Below are positions 1 to 4,854 of a stretch of DNA of 15,908 nt, one piece after another. The DNA is taken from the NCBI GenBank assembly GCA_900557695.1, contig USTP01000014.1, forward strand, positions 1 to 15,908, given 5' to 3'. This DNA comes from an uncultured Thermoanaerobacterales bacterium (lineage in GTDB: Bacteria; Bacillota; Clostridia; Christensenellales; UBA1242). The first letter of the stretch is position 1. The number at the start of each line of letters is the position of its first letter. The notes beneath the pieces were generated by a model. The model was not told the origin of the DNA and did not search any database. It saw only the letters and a list, made by a program, of their open reading frames with translations. A program made the translations under genes and the position numbers.

Positions 1-63
1 CCCCTCAGTCTAGCAAGCTAGCCAGCTCCCCTGGCTAGGGGAGCAAAAGCCTGCGACTTTATA
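1..63 (-). repeat. Double-hairpin repeat, copy A (minus orientation)
   Basis: This copy is identical over all 63 bases to copy D at 725-787. Taking GCTTTTGCTC...ACTGAGGGG as forward, it lies on the minus strand. It can fold as GCTCCCC (25-31) with GGGGAGC (38-44), or alternatively as CTAGCCAG (18-25) with CTGGCTAG (31-38). A second small hairpin is CTAGC/GCTAG at 10-14/17-21. The window starts exactly at its outer edge, so it may be an assembly break. Confidence 0.85.
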
Positions 64-93
64 GTATCAAACAAAGAACTAAGTTTTAGTAGA

Positions 94-115
94 AGCAAAA
101 GTTTGTAGTTTTATA
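94..115 (-). repeat. Decayed tail of the same repeat
   Basis: This 22-base stretch matches the AGCAAAAG...TTTATA tail of copies A, D and E. It differs at six positions, all of them C/T or G/A transitions. It lies between copy A and the nuclease gene and looks like an old, mutated fragment of the repeat. Confidence 0.5.
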
Positions 116-136
116 ATTTAAATAAATCAAAAAAGC

Positions 137-166
137 TTGATTTAAGTTTTAAACCTAAGCTATGAT
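137..166 (+). promoter_or_regulatory. Candidate sigma-A promoter of the DUF559 gene
   Basis: TTGATT (137-142), an 18-base spacer and TATGAT (161-166) form a reasonable vegetative promoter. The expected transcription start, about 7 bases past the -10, is base 173, the A of the ATG. No Shine-Dalgarno sequence is present, so the transcript would be leaderless. Confidence 0.45.
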
Positions 167-172
167 TATTAC

Positions 173-541
173 ATGAGAATTTACAATAAAAACTTAATAA
201 ATAATTCTAAAGCATTACGCAAAAACATGACGCCATGGGAAGTAAAACTATGGCTAAATTTTTTGCGAACTTATGAATATAAATTTAGACGGCAACAAGT
301 TATAGATAATTTTATTGTAGATTTTTATTGTCCTAAAGTAAAGCTGGTAATAGAACTTGATGGTGGTGGACATTATGAACAAAACATGGTTGTTAAAGAC
401 CAAGAAAGAGATAAACATTTAACAGAAATGGGATATAAAGTTTTAAGAGTGCCAAACAATGAAATAGACTCTAATTTTTATGGTGTGTGTTCATATATAG
501 ATATGGTTGTAAAAGAGTTGATAAAACAAAACCAAATGTAG
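173..541 (+). CDS. DUF559 (Vsr-like) endonuclease-domain protein
   Basis: This 122-residue protein has the usual length and full motif set of the DUF559 family (PF04480), related to very-short-patch-repair-type PD-(D/E)XK nucleases. An N-terminal helix with MTPWE...LW is followed by FRRQ, the conserved FIVDFYCP strand whose Asp is the likely metal ligand, and then IELDGGGHY, DQERD and GYKVLRVPNNE. All the acidic core positions are present and the frame is intact, so the protein is probably active. Its substrate is unknown; the family is often annotated only as an endonuclease-domain protein. It stands alone, with repeat copy A upstream and oppositely oriented copy B starting about ten bases after the stop codon. 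This context suggests a mobile or repeat-associated role rather than housekeeping repair, but that is inference. The family assignment is confident; the biological role is open. Confidence 0.9.
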   Translation: MRIYNKNLINNSKALRKNMTPWEVKLWLNFLRTYEYKFRRQQVIDNFIVDFYCPKVKLVIELDGGGHYEQNMVVKDQERDKHLTEMGYKVLRVPNNEIDSNFYGVCSYIDMVVKELIKQNQM

Positions 542-549
542 ATAACATG

Positions 550-596
550 GTTTTTGCTCTCCTTGTAAGGTGTGCTGCCTAGGAGTGGTTGAAAGG
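550..596 (+). repeat. Double-hairpin repeat, copy B (degenerate, plus orientation)
   Basis: This copy starts about ten bases after the DUF559 stop. The first stem, GCTCTCCT with AGGTGTGC, has two mismatches. The terminal ACTGAGRGG is degraded to GTTGAAAGG. It is inverted relative to copy A, so the two copies bracket the nuclease gene. Confidence 0.65.
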
Positions 597-609
597 TGGT
601 AAAGTAGTT

Positions 610-630
610 AAGCTTTCTCAAACAAAGCTT
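610..630. repeat. Short inverted repeat AAGCTTT/AAAGCTT
   Basis: AAGCTTT (610-616) and AAAGCTT (624-630) form a perfect 7-base inverted repeat with a 7-base loop, lying between repeat copies B and C. There is no T-run after it, so it is not an obvious terminator. Confidence 0.35.
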
Positions 631-633
631 TAA

Positions 634-681
634 GCTTTTGCTCTCCTTGCGAGGAGAGCTGTCACGATAGTGACTGAGAGG
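634..681 (+). repeat. Double-hairpin repeat, copy C (plus orientation)
   Basis: The first hairpin is GCTCTCCT (640-647), loop TGCG, AGGAGAGC (652-659). The second is GTCAC (661-665), loop GATA, GTGAC (670-674). The copy ends in ACTGAGAGG. Stem changes relative to copy D are compensated (for example CTCTCC with GGAGAG against CTCCCC with GGGGAG), which suggests that the folded structure matters. Confidence 0.8.
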
Positions 682-724
682 TAGTAAAACTAAAGGGTAA
701 AACTTAGACAGAGCGGATAAACAA

Positions 725-788
725 CCCCTCAGTCTAGCAAGCTAGCCAGCTCCCCTGGCTAGGGGAGCAAAAGCCTGCGACTTTATAA
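725..788 (-). repeat. Double-hairpin repeat, copy D (minus orientation)
   Basis: Positions 725-787 are a perfect duplicate of bases 1-63. The copy has the same two alternative hairpins. The perfect match, next to decayed copies, implies recent duplication or gene conversion. Confidence 0.85.
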
Positions 789-803
789 GACTAATTCAAA
801 GGA

Positions 804-846
804 CAAAGCCCTTAGCCAAGGGAGCAAAAGCCTGCGACTTTATAAG
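804..846 (-). repeat. Double-hairpin repeat, copy E (partial, minus orientation)
   Basis: The last 27 bases, from GGGAGC to TTTATAAG, match copy D exactly. The stem is replaced by a shorter CCCTT (809-813)/AAGGG (818-822) hairpin. The outer second-hairpin half of the repeat is missing, so it is a partial copy directly next to D. Confidence 0.7.
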
Positions 847-893
847 GTTTATTCAAAGAAACCAAGCTTTAGCTAGTCAAAACAACACACCTT

Positions 894-916
894 AACTTAG
901 CTAGGGAGGCAATAAG
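894..916 (-). repeat. Possible degenerate repeat fragment, copy F
   Basis: CTTAGCTAGGGAGGCAATAAG resembles the stem and tail of copy E (CTTAGCCAAGGGAGCAAAAG) with substitutions and indels. It is a weak match that could be chance in such biased sequence. The rest of 542-953 contains only repeat copies and no credible gene. Confidence 0.3.
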
Positions 917-920
917 TGTG

Positions 921-955
921 AAAAAAACAAAACCGAGGTTTTTAAACCTCGGTTT
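921..955 (-). terminator. Intrinsic terminator of the mreB-like gene
   Basis: AAACCGAGGTTT (930-941) and AAACCTCGGTTT (944-955) form a GC-cored inverted repeat. Read on the minus strand, it is followed by an almost pure T-run (927-921). The stem overlaps the stop codon of the mreB-like gene. Confidence 0.85.
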
Positions 956-1961
956 ACAGCGAGCGCAAGATTTCGCTATACTCGGTTGGATTATCAAGCA
1001 GTTTGGCAGCACCATATATGTCTGTTTTTGCGTTCTCACTAATGTGAATTGCTAGTTTCAATTTATCTTTCAAAAACTTGGTTAGCCCACTAATTTGAGA
1101 GTGGCTACCAAAAACATAGATGCCTTCACGCGAAATGTCGTTAATAATATCGGGTGGGCAAGAAGATATAACGCTTGAAATGGCTTCTGCAATTTTTGAA
1201 TAGTAGTGCTCAATAATAGGATATATGTCTTCAGAAGAAACTACAACGGTTTCAGATTCTTTAGTGGCTGCGTTAACGCCCTGAACTTCCACTGTTGCAA
1301 TATTGTTCTCAAGCAGGCTACCAACTTCTAGCTTAACTTTTTCGCTTGTTCCTTCGCCAATAAACAAGTTATATTTTTCTAGAATATAGCTTTCTATGGC
1401 AGAGTTTATATTTGTTCCGCCAACCGAGATGTTTACCCCAGTTATAATACTGCTTTCTGCCATTGCGGCAATGTTTGTGCATCCACCGCCAATATTAACA
1501 AGAAGCTTGCCAGTTGTGGTGTTTATGGGGATACTATCGCCAATAGCCGAGCAAATAATTGCAGGAATAAGCGTTACATCGGCTATTCCAGCGTTATAGC
1601 ACACTTTCTCGAAGGTTTTCTTTTCTGCAATAGAAATGCCCAGCGGAACGCATAAAATTGCCTTAATATTAGGCTTGAAAAATCTGCGTGGGAATATACG
1701 CTTTAAAAACCCTTTAAGCATTTCGGTTGCCATGTCTGAATCGGTTATAATTCCCGCGTTTATAGGGGAAATAACAGAGATTGCACCATTTGTGCGCCCT
1801 TGCATACGCTTAGCGTCTTTCCCAATGGCTTTAATTTCTCTAGACTTTAAATGCCCAACCGAGGCTATTAGGCTTGGCTCTTTTAAAACCATGCCTTCGC
1901 CTTGCTTATAGATAGTGGTTACTGTGGAACCTAGCTTTAGTGCTATAAGTTGTTTGCTCAC
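954..1961 (-). CDS. mreB: MreB-like actin with degenerate nucleotide-binding site
   Basis: This 335-residue protein is MreB/Mbl-like along its whole length, so it belongs to the actin family that organises cell-wall synthesis at the membrane. The nucleotide motifs, however, are altered. The first phosphate loop, normally IDLGTAN, is LKLGST (Asp to Lys at 9). The EEP motif carrying the catalytic Glu is PAI (133-135). DIGGGTTE/D is NIGGGCTN (156-163). The AGD/GGD motif is GGT (181-183). The adenosine motif TGGGA is FGSHS. The fold-defining segments (GRTNG, CVPLGI, CPPDI) are kept and the frame is open, so this reads as a divergent non-hydrolysing paralogue rather than decay. The GTG start is supported by AAGGAG nine bases upstream. 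The gene diverges from minD; mreC and mreD are absent. A second, canonical MreB elsewhere in the genome is likely but cannot be seen here. Confidence 0.85.
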   Translation of the reverse strand: MSKQLIALKLGSTVTTIYKQGEGMVLKEPSLIASVGHLKSREIKAIGKDAKRMQGRTNGAISVISPINAGIITDSDMATEMLKGFLKRIFPRRFFKPNIKAILCVPLGISIAEKKTFEKVCYNAGIADVTLIPAIICSAIGDSIPINTTTGKLLVNIGGGCTNIAAMAESSIITGVNISVGGTNINSAIESYILEKYNLFIGEGTSEKVKLEVGSLLENNIATVEVQGVNAATKESETVVVSSEDIYPIIEHYYSKIAEAISSVISSCPPDIINDISREGIYVFGSHSQISGLTKFLKDKLKLAIHISENAKTDIYGAAKLLDNPTEYSEILRSL

Positions 1962-1977
1962 TTTGTTTAACTCCTTA

Positions 1978-2005
1978 ATTAGTAGTATAAGCGAGTTTTA
2001 CTAAT
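1978..2005. promoter_or_regulatory. Dyad symmetry over the mreB-like promoter
   Basis: ATTAGTA (1978-1984) and TACTAAT (1999-2005) form a perfect 7-base inverted repeat with a 14-base centre. It touches the -10 element and spacer of the minus-strand promoter, so it sits where a repressor operator would. It may also be chance in AT-rich DNA. Confidence 0.3.
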
Positions 2006-2013
2006 CAAGTCAA
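1984..2013 (-). promoter_or_regulatory. Candidate sigma-A promoter of the mreB-like gene
   Basis: On the minus strand, TTGACT (2013-2008), an 18-base spacer and TATACT (1989-1984) fit a vegetative promoter. Transcription would start near 1977, giving a leader of roughly 16 bases that contains the AAGGAG ribosome binding site. Confidence 0.55.
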
Positions 2014-2054
2014 ATGTTTTTAAAAAACCTAAAAATTAACAATCTTTAAAAAAC

Positions 2055-2075
2055 AACAAAACTATATGTTTTGTT
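2055..2075. promoter_or_regulatory. 21-base palindrome in the mreB-minD gap
   Basis: AACAAAAC (2055-2062), centre TATAT, GTTTTGTT (2068-2075) is a perfect 8-base inverted repeat, followed by ATATTTTTTTT. It could be an operator shared by the divergent genes or a weak AT-rich hairpin. No convincing minD promoter was found in 2014-2147. Confidence 0.35.
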
Positions 2076-2147
2076 ATATTTTTTTTCATAATTTTGCTAA
2101 TAAAAAATAACTGGCTTAATACATAATTAAACAAAAGGGGTAAAGCC

Positions 2148-2939
2148 ATGGGAAGAAAGATTTCTATAGTTTCTGGTAAAGGCGGAGTTGGTAAAACAAC
2201 TATTGCTTGCGGACTGGCTTTAGCGCTTGCTAAAAACGGAAGCAGTGTTTGCCTTGTAGACCTTGATGTTGGGTTAAACAATTTAGATGTTTTATTAAAC
2301 ATGGAAAACAAGGTGGTTTACGATATTGGCGATTGTCTGCAAGGCAAGTGCAGGCTTAAGCAGGCGCTGCTTTTAGACCCACTGAATGAAAATCTTTATT
2401 TATTGCCGTCTATGCGAATGCCTGCCGAGGCGATGGATGATAGAGCGGTTAAACAAATTGTAGATAAGCTTGCCAGCGTTTTTGACTATGTTTTGATAGA
2501 CGCTCCAGCAGGAGCAGGGGAAATCTTTGACCTATCAACAAATGTGGCGAGCGAAGCAATAGTGGTTGTAACGCCCCACACAGCCTCAATTCGTGATGCT
2601 GATAAAGTTATTGGTATATTAAAAGGTAAAGCTATTTCTAGCGTTAGTATAGTTGTTAACAGGATAAGGGGAGATTTGGTTGCAAGAAAAGAGATGCTTT
2701 CCCACACGCAAATAGCTAGGCTTTTAAAAGCTAATCTTCTTGGCGTTGTTCCTGAAAGCGATGAAATAAATATTTATTCTAGTTTTAAGTTTGAAAAGAT
2801 AGCTAAAAGTAGCTCAATTTTGGCTTTCACTATCTTAGCGCACAATCTAAAAAGCGATAAAAAAGTTATTTTCGACTATGAAAGCAAATATAAAGGGTTG
2901 CTTGGCATAATCCGCCGAAATTTAAAAAGGAGTATGTAG
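2148..2939 (+). CDS. minD: Septum-site ATPase MinD
   Basis: MinD is the membrane-cycling ParA/MinD ATPase that helps place the division septum, and in spore formers the polar septum too. This 263-residue protein has the deviant Walker A KGGVGKTT (11-18), switch I around VDLDVGLNNLD (37-47), and Walker B FDYVLIDAPAGAG with Asp118. It ends in a basic amphipathic helix (about 248-263, YKGLLGIIRRNLKRSM), the membrane-targeting sequence typical of MinD. The start has AAGGGG nine bases upstream. A minE-like gene follows with no gap, but minC is not in the window and the upstream neighbour is the divergent mreB-like gene. Length and motifs are full, so the protein should be functional. Confidence 0.95.
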   Translation: MGRKISIVSGKGGVGKTTIACGLALALAKNGSSVCLVDLDVGLNNLDVLLNMENKVVYDIGDCLQGKCRLKQALLLDPLNENLYLLPSMRMPAEAMDDRAVKQIVDKLASVFDYVLIDAPAGAGEIFDLSTNVASEAIVVVTPHTASIRDADKVIGILKGKAISSVSIVVNRIRGDLVARKEMLSHTQIARLLKANLLGVVPESDEINIYSSFKFEKIAKSSSILAFTILAHNLKSDKKVIFDYESKYKGLLGIIRRNLKRSM

Positions 2940-3191
2940 ATGAAAGGAATTTCAAATGATGTTTATCAAAAGGTGCAAGAAGTGCTTTTCACCGACAAAA
3001 TTAAGGCTCCTAGCAAGATTTCTAAGGTTTTGTCGAGCGAGCTTTATTATGTGCTTGAAAAGTATTTTGAAATAGCTAGCGGAAGCTTTAATTCAAAAAT
3101 TTTCACGCAAAAGGATGGGGAAATTAGCATTAGCTTTTCTTTTCGAGCAAAAAGGGTGTTAATTAAAAGGGGAGCGTGCGTTTTGGAATAA
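2940..3191 (+). CDS. minE: Divergent MinE-like topological specificity factor
   Basis: This 83-residue protein begins on the base after the minD stop codon, with AAAAAGGAG seven bases upstream, so it is translationally coupled. Its core aligns by eye with MinE: residues about 6-44, with VQEVLFTDKIKAPSKISK then SELYYVLEKYFEI, parallel the family pattern LQLVLVHDRANISPE...EDLIEVISKYVEI. A basic beta-rich stretch ending in KRVLIKRG follows. MinE stimulates MinD ATPase and drives its oscillation, and its usual place in Clostridia is directly after minD. The classic His-Asp-Arg at the end of the first beta segment is not kept (TDK here), and the C-terminal dimerisation strands are divergent. I infer MinE from position and pattern; a structure prediction would settle it. 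Confidence 0.65.
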   Translation: MKGISNDVYQKVQEVLFTDKIKAPSKISKVLSSELYYVLEKYFEIASGSFNSKIFTQKDGEISISFSFRAKRVLIKRGACVLE

Positions 3192-3214
3192 GCATGCGGG
3201 AAAATGCATAAGTT
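3186..3214 (+). promoter_or_regulatory. Possible sigma-E promoter before the spoIVFA-like gene
   Basis: GAATAAG (3186-3192), a 14-base spacer and CATAAGTT (3207-3214) partly fit the Bacillus sigma-E pattern KMATATT-14/15-CATACAMT (5 of 7 and 5 of 8). The inferred start near 3221 gives a 16-base leader holding AAAGGTG. The B. subtilis spoIVF operon is sigma-E dependent, which supports the reading. Confidence 0.35.
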
Positions 3215-3236
3215 TTTATAAAAGGTGTAAAAGCTT

Positions 3237-3854
3237 ATGAGAGTTTATGAAAGTGTTAAAGAGAATAAAGCAAAAAGCGCTAAAGCAGAGTCTGCTTTAG
3301 TTTTTTCGCAAAAGAAACTAAGAGTGTGGGGGCTACTTCTTATAACAATACTAAGCTTTGGGGTTATGGGGCTTTCACTTTCAGACCTCAATTTATCTAA
3401 AGAGGTTAGGGCAATAACTTCTAGTTGGTCGCCAAATGTAACTGATCTTGGCAAGCTTAAATTTGTGATAAACCAAAACGAAACAGAGAGTGAAGTTTTA
3501 GCACAGCTCTACTCGCTTTCTATGCCTTTTGAAAACAATTATGTAACCGAAGTGGAAACGGGGGTGTTTATGGTGGATGGGCTTGGAGGCTTATTAGTTA
3601 AATCTTGCATGGCAGGAACTGTTACTAAAGTAGAACAAAATGGGGAATTTAAAAGACTAACAATTTCACACGGAAAAGGTCTAGTGTCGGTTTATGACTA
3701 TATAGACAATGTTGGTGTTAAAGAGGGGGACAGGGTTGAAAAAAACACTCCTCTTGGCGTTTGTTATATGTCGAAAGTGCTTTTTAAAATGATGTTTAAA
3801 AACAAAGTTTTAGCAGGGTTAACTGTTAAAGACGGGGAATTAACATTTATGTAA
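3237..3854 (+). CDS. spoIVFA: SpoIVFA-like membrane protein with inactive M23 domain
   Basis: This 205-residue protein has a basic N-terminus, one membrane span at about 29-48, a linker, and a C-terminal LytM/M23-like beta domain (about 97-190; SCMAGTVTKV, LTISHGKGLVSVYDYI, VKEGDRVEKNTPLG). M23 peptidases bind zinc through HxxxD and HxH. Here the whole protein has a single His (145), and the HxGxD position reads ETGVF, so it cannot be a working metallopeptidase. B. subtilis SpoIVFA has the same layout and holds the protease SpoIVFB inactive in the outer forespore membrane until a forespore signal arrives. The next gene is spoIVFB, which makes this the best assignment. The alternative is a generic degenerate M23 protein. 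AAAGGTG lies upstream of the chosen ATG. Confidence 0.75.
   Translation: MRVYESVKENKAKSAKAESALVFSQKKLRVWGLLLITILSFGVMGLSLSDLNLSKEVRAITSSWSPNVTDLGKLKFVINQNETESEVLAQLYSLSMPFENNYVTEVETGVFMVDGLGGLLVKSCMAGTVTKVEQNGEFKRLTISHGKGLVSVYDYIDNVGVKEGDRVEKNTPLGVCYMSKVLFKMMFKNKVLAGLTVKDGELTFM
3280..3306 (+). other. Terminator-like hairpin inside the spoIVFA-like gene
   Basis: CTAAAGCAGA (3280-3289) and TCTGCTTTAG (3291-3300) are perfect complements, followed directly by six T. The shape is that of an intrinsic terminator, but it lies about 45 bases inside the reading frame. It could act as an attenuator or be a chance result of codon content. Confidence 0.35.
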
Positions 3855-3860
3855 TAAAAC

Positions 3861-3890
3861 AAGGTGTGTTGTCAGACATAGCACTTTGAA
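3861..3890 (+). repeat. Decayed double-hairpin repeat, copy G
   Basis: AAGGTGTGTTGTCAGACATA resembles copy B (AAGGTGTGCTGCC) and copy C (AGGAGAGCTGTCACGATAG) from the first kilobase. It is followed by TTTGAATG where those copies have GTTGAAAGG. The match is by eye and imperfect. Confidence 0.4.
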
Positions 3891-3908
3891 TGCTAGAAAA
3901 AATGGGAA

Positions 3909-3946
3909 GTGTGCAGGCTAGAGTAATGTCACGCATAGTACCTGAG
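3909..3946 (+). repeat. Decayed double-hairpin repeat, copy H
   Basis: TGTCACGCATAGTACCTGAG at 3927-3946 closely matches TGTCACGATAGTGACTGAG of copy C, with one insertion and a few changes. It sits in tandem with copy G and fills most of the 114-base gap between spoIVFA and spoIVFB. Confidence 0.45.
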
Positions 3947-3968
3947 TTTTTGTGCTTTGAGGTAGAAT

Positions 3969-4805
3969 ATGAAAAAAATAAAGCTAAACAATTATTTTTC
4001 TATCCATTACTCTTTCCTTATTTTACTTCTTGCTAGCATTATTTTTAATTATGCCTACTTGCTTATTTTATATTTTATTTGTTTAGTGTTACACGAGCTA
4101 GCCCACGCATTTGTTGCAAAAAGGCTGGGGTATAGAATTGGGAAAATAAAACTAATGGCATCTGGGGCACTACTTGAGGCAGAGAGCGATGAATTTTCTT
4201 TTTCAGATGAAATACTAATTGCTATAAGTGGACCTTTGTTTAACTTACTTTTCTGTTTAGTTATAGTTGTTTTTTGGTGGCTTGTTCCTGAAAGCTTTAA
4301 CTTTACGCAAGACCTGTGCGTTATAAATCTTGCTATTTTTGCCTTTAATATTTTGCCAATATTTCCGCTTGATGGGGGAAGGATTTTGCTTGCCGTTTTA
4401 AGCAAAAAACTTGAAAGGAAATATGCAACAAAAATAACTAAGCTAATTGCAATAATAATTTCACTGCTTATGTTTTTTGTTTTTGTTGTTAGCCTATTTT
4501 CTATGCCCAATTTTAATCTAGCAATAATGTCGGTTACTTTGTTTTCGCAGGCAATTGCAGAAGACAAGCAGGCGGTTTACAGGCGTGCATATTTTTCTAA
4601 AAGAAAGGCAGAAAGAACTAAAAAGAACGGAGTGGAAGTTAGGCTTTTATATGTAAATAAAAACATGCCCATTTTAAAACTATATCGCATGCTTGATGCT
4701 AGGCACTACACGATATTTGTTTTGGTGGACGATAATATGAAACAAACTAAACTTCTAAAGGAAGATGAGGTTATTAAAAGCCTAACAAATCAAGGTGGCG
4801 TCTAA
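3969..4805 (+). CDS. spoIVFB: SpoIVFB-type intramembrane metalloprotease (M50)
   Basis: This is a site-2 protease family member of 278 residues. It has about six hydrophobic segments, zinc motif HELAH (His42, Glu43, His46) inside the second, an SGPLFNLL segment (87-94), and the third ligand Asp135 in NILPIFPLDGGR. These positions match B. subtilis SpoIVFB (HExxH near 43-47, Asp near 137). A soluble C-terminal region (about 205-278) corresponds to the CBS-like ATP-sensing domain of that family, though it is short and divergent. In sporulation SpoIVFB cleaves pro-sigma-K in the mother cell. The gene directly follows the SpoIVFA-like regulator. No clear Shine-Dalgarno is seen before the ATG (only GAGG about six bases away), so translation may be modest. 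Confidence 0.9.
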   Translation: MKKIKLNNYFSIHYSFLILLLASIIFNYAYLLILYFICLVLHELAHAFVAKRLGYRIGKIKLMASGALLEAESDEFSFSDEILIAISGPLFNLLFCLVIVVFWWLVPESFNFTQDLCVINLAIFAFNILPIFPLDGGRILLAVLSKKLERKYATKITKLIAIIISLLMFFVFVVSLFSMPNFNLAIMSVTLFSQAIAEDKQAVYRRAYFSKRKAERTKKNGVEVRLLYVNKNMPILKLYRMLDARHYTIFVLVDDNMKQTKLLKEDEVIKSLTNQGGV

Positions 4806-4816
4806 AAAATTGACTA

Positions 4817-4845
4817 TTGACTTAAAGTGCCCCATGTGCTAAAAT
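4817..4845 (+). promoter_or_regulatory. Candidate sigma-A promoter of the radical SAM operon
   Basis: TTGACT (4817-4822), a 17-base spacer and TAAAAT (4840-4845) make a good vegetative promoter. The ATG lies only nine bases beyond the -10, so transcription should start at or within about three bases of it. No ribosome binding site intervenes. Confidence 0.55.
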
Positions 4846-4854
4846 TTTCTTGCT

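Noticed and set aside
1..920. Repeats near the left end as a possible CRISPR array
   Set aside because: The copies vary in orientation, spacing and sequence, have no regular spacers, and no cas gene is present.
1396..1911. Two plus-strand open frames inside the mreB-like gene
   Set aside because: They are antisense shadows with no ribosome sites or family motifs, while the minus frame has clear MreB homology.
3837..3968. Small gene in the spoIVFA-spoIVFB gap
   Set aside because: There is no frame with a ribosome site or conserved pattern; decayed repeat copies explain the sequence better.
4055..4567. 170-codon minus-strand frame in spoIVFB
   Set aside because: It is a shadow of the hydrophobic SpoIVFB frame and its composition is not protein-like.
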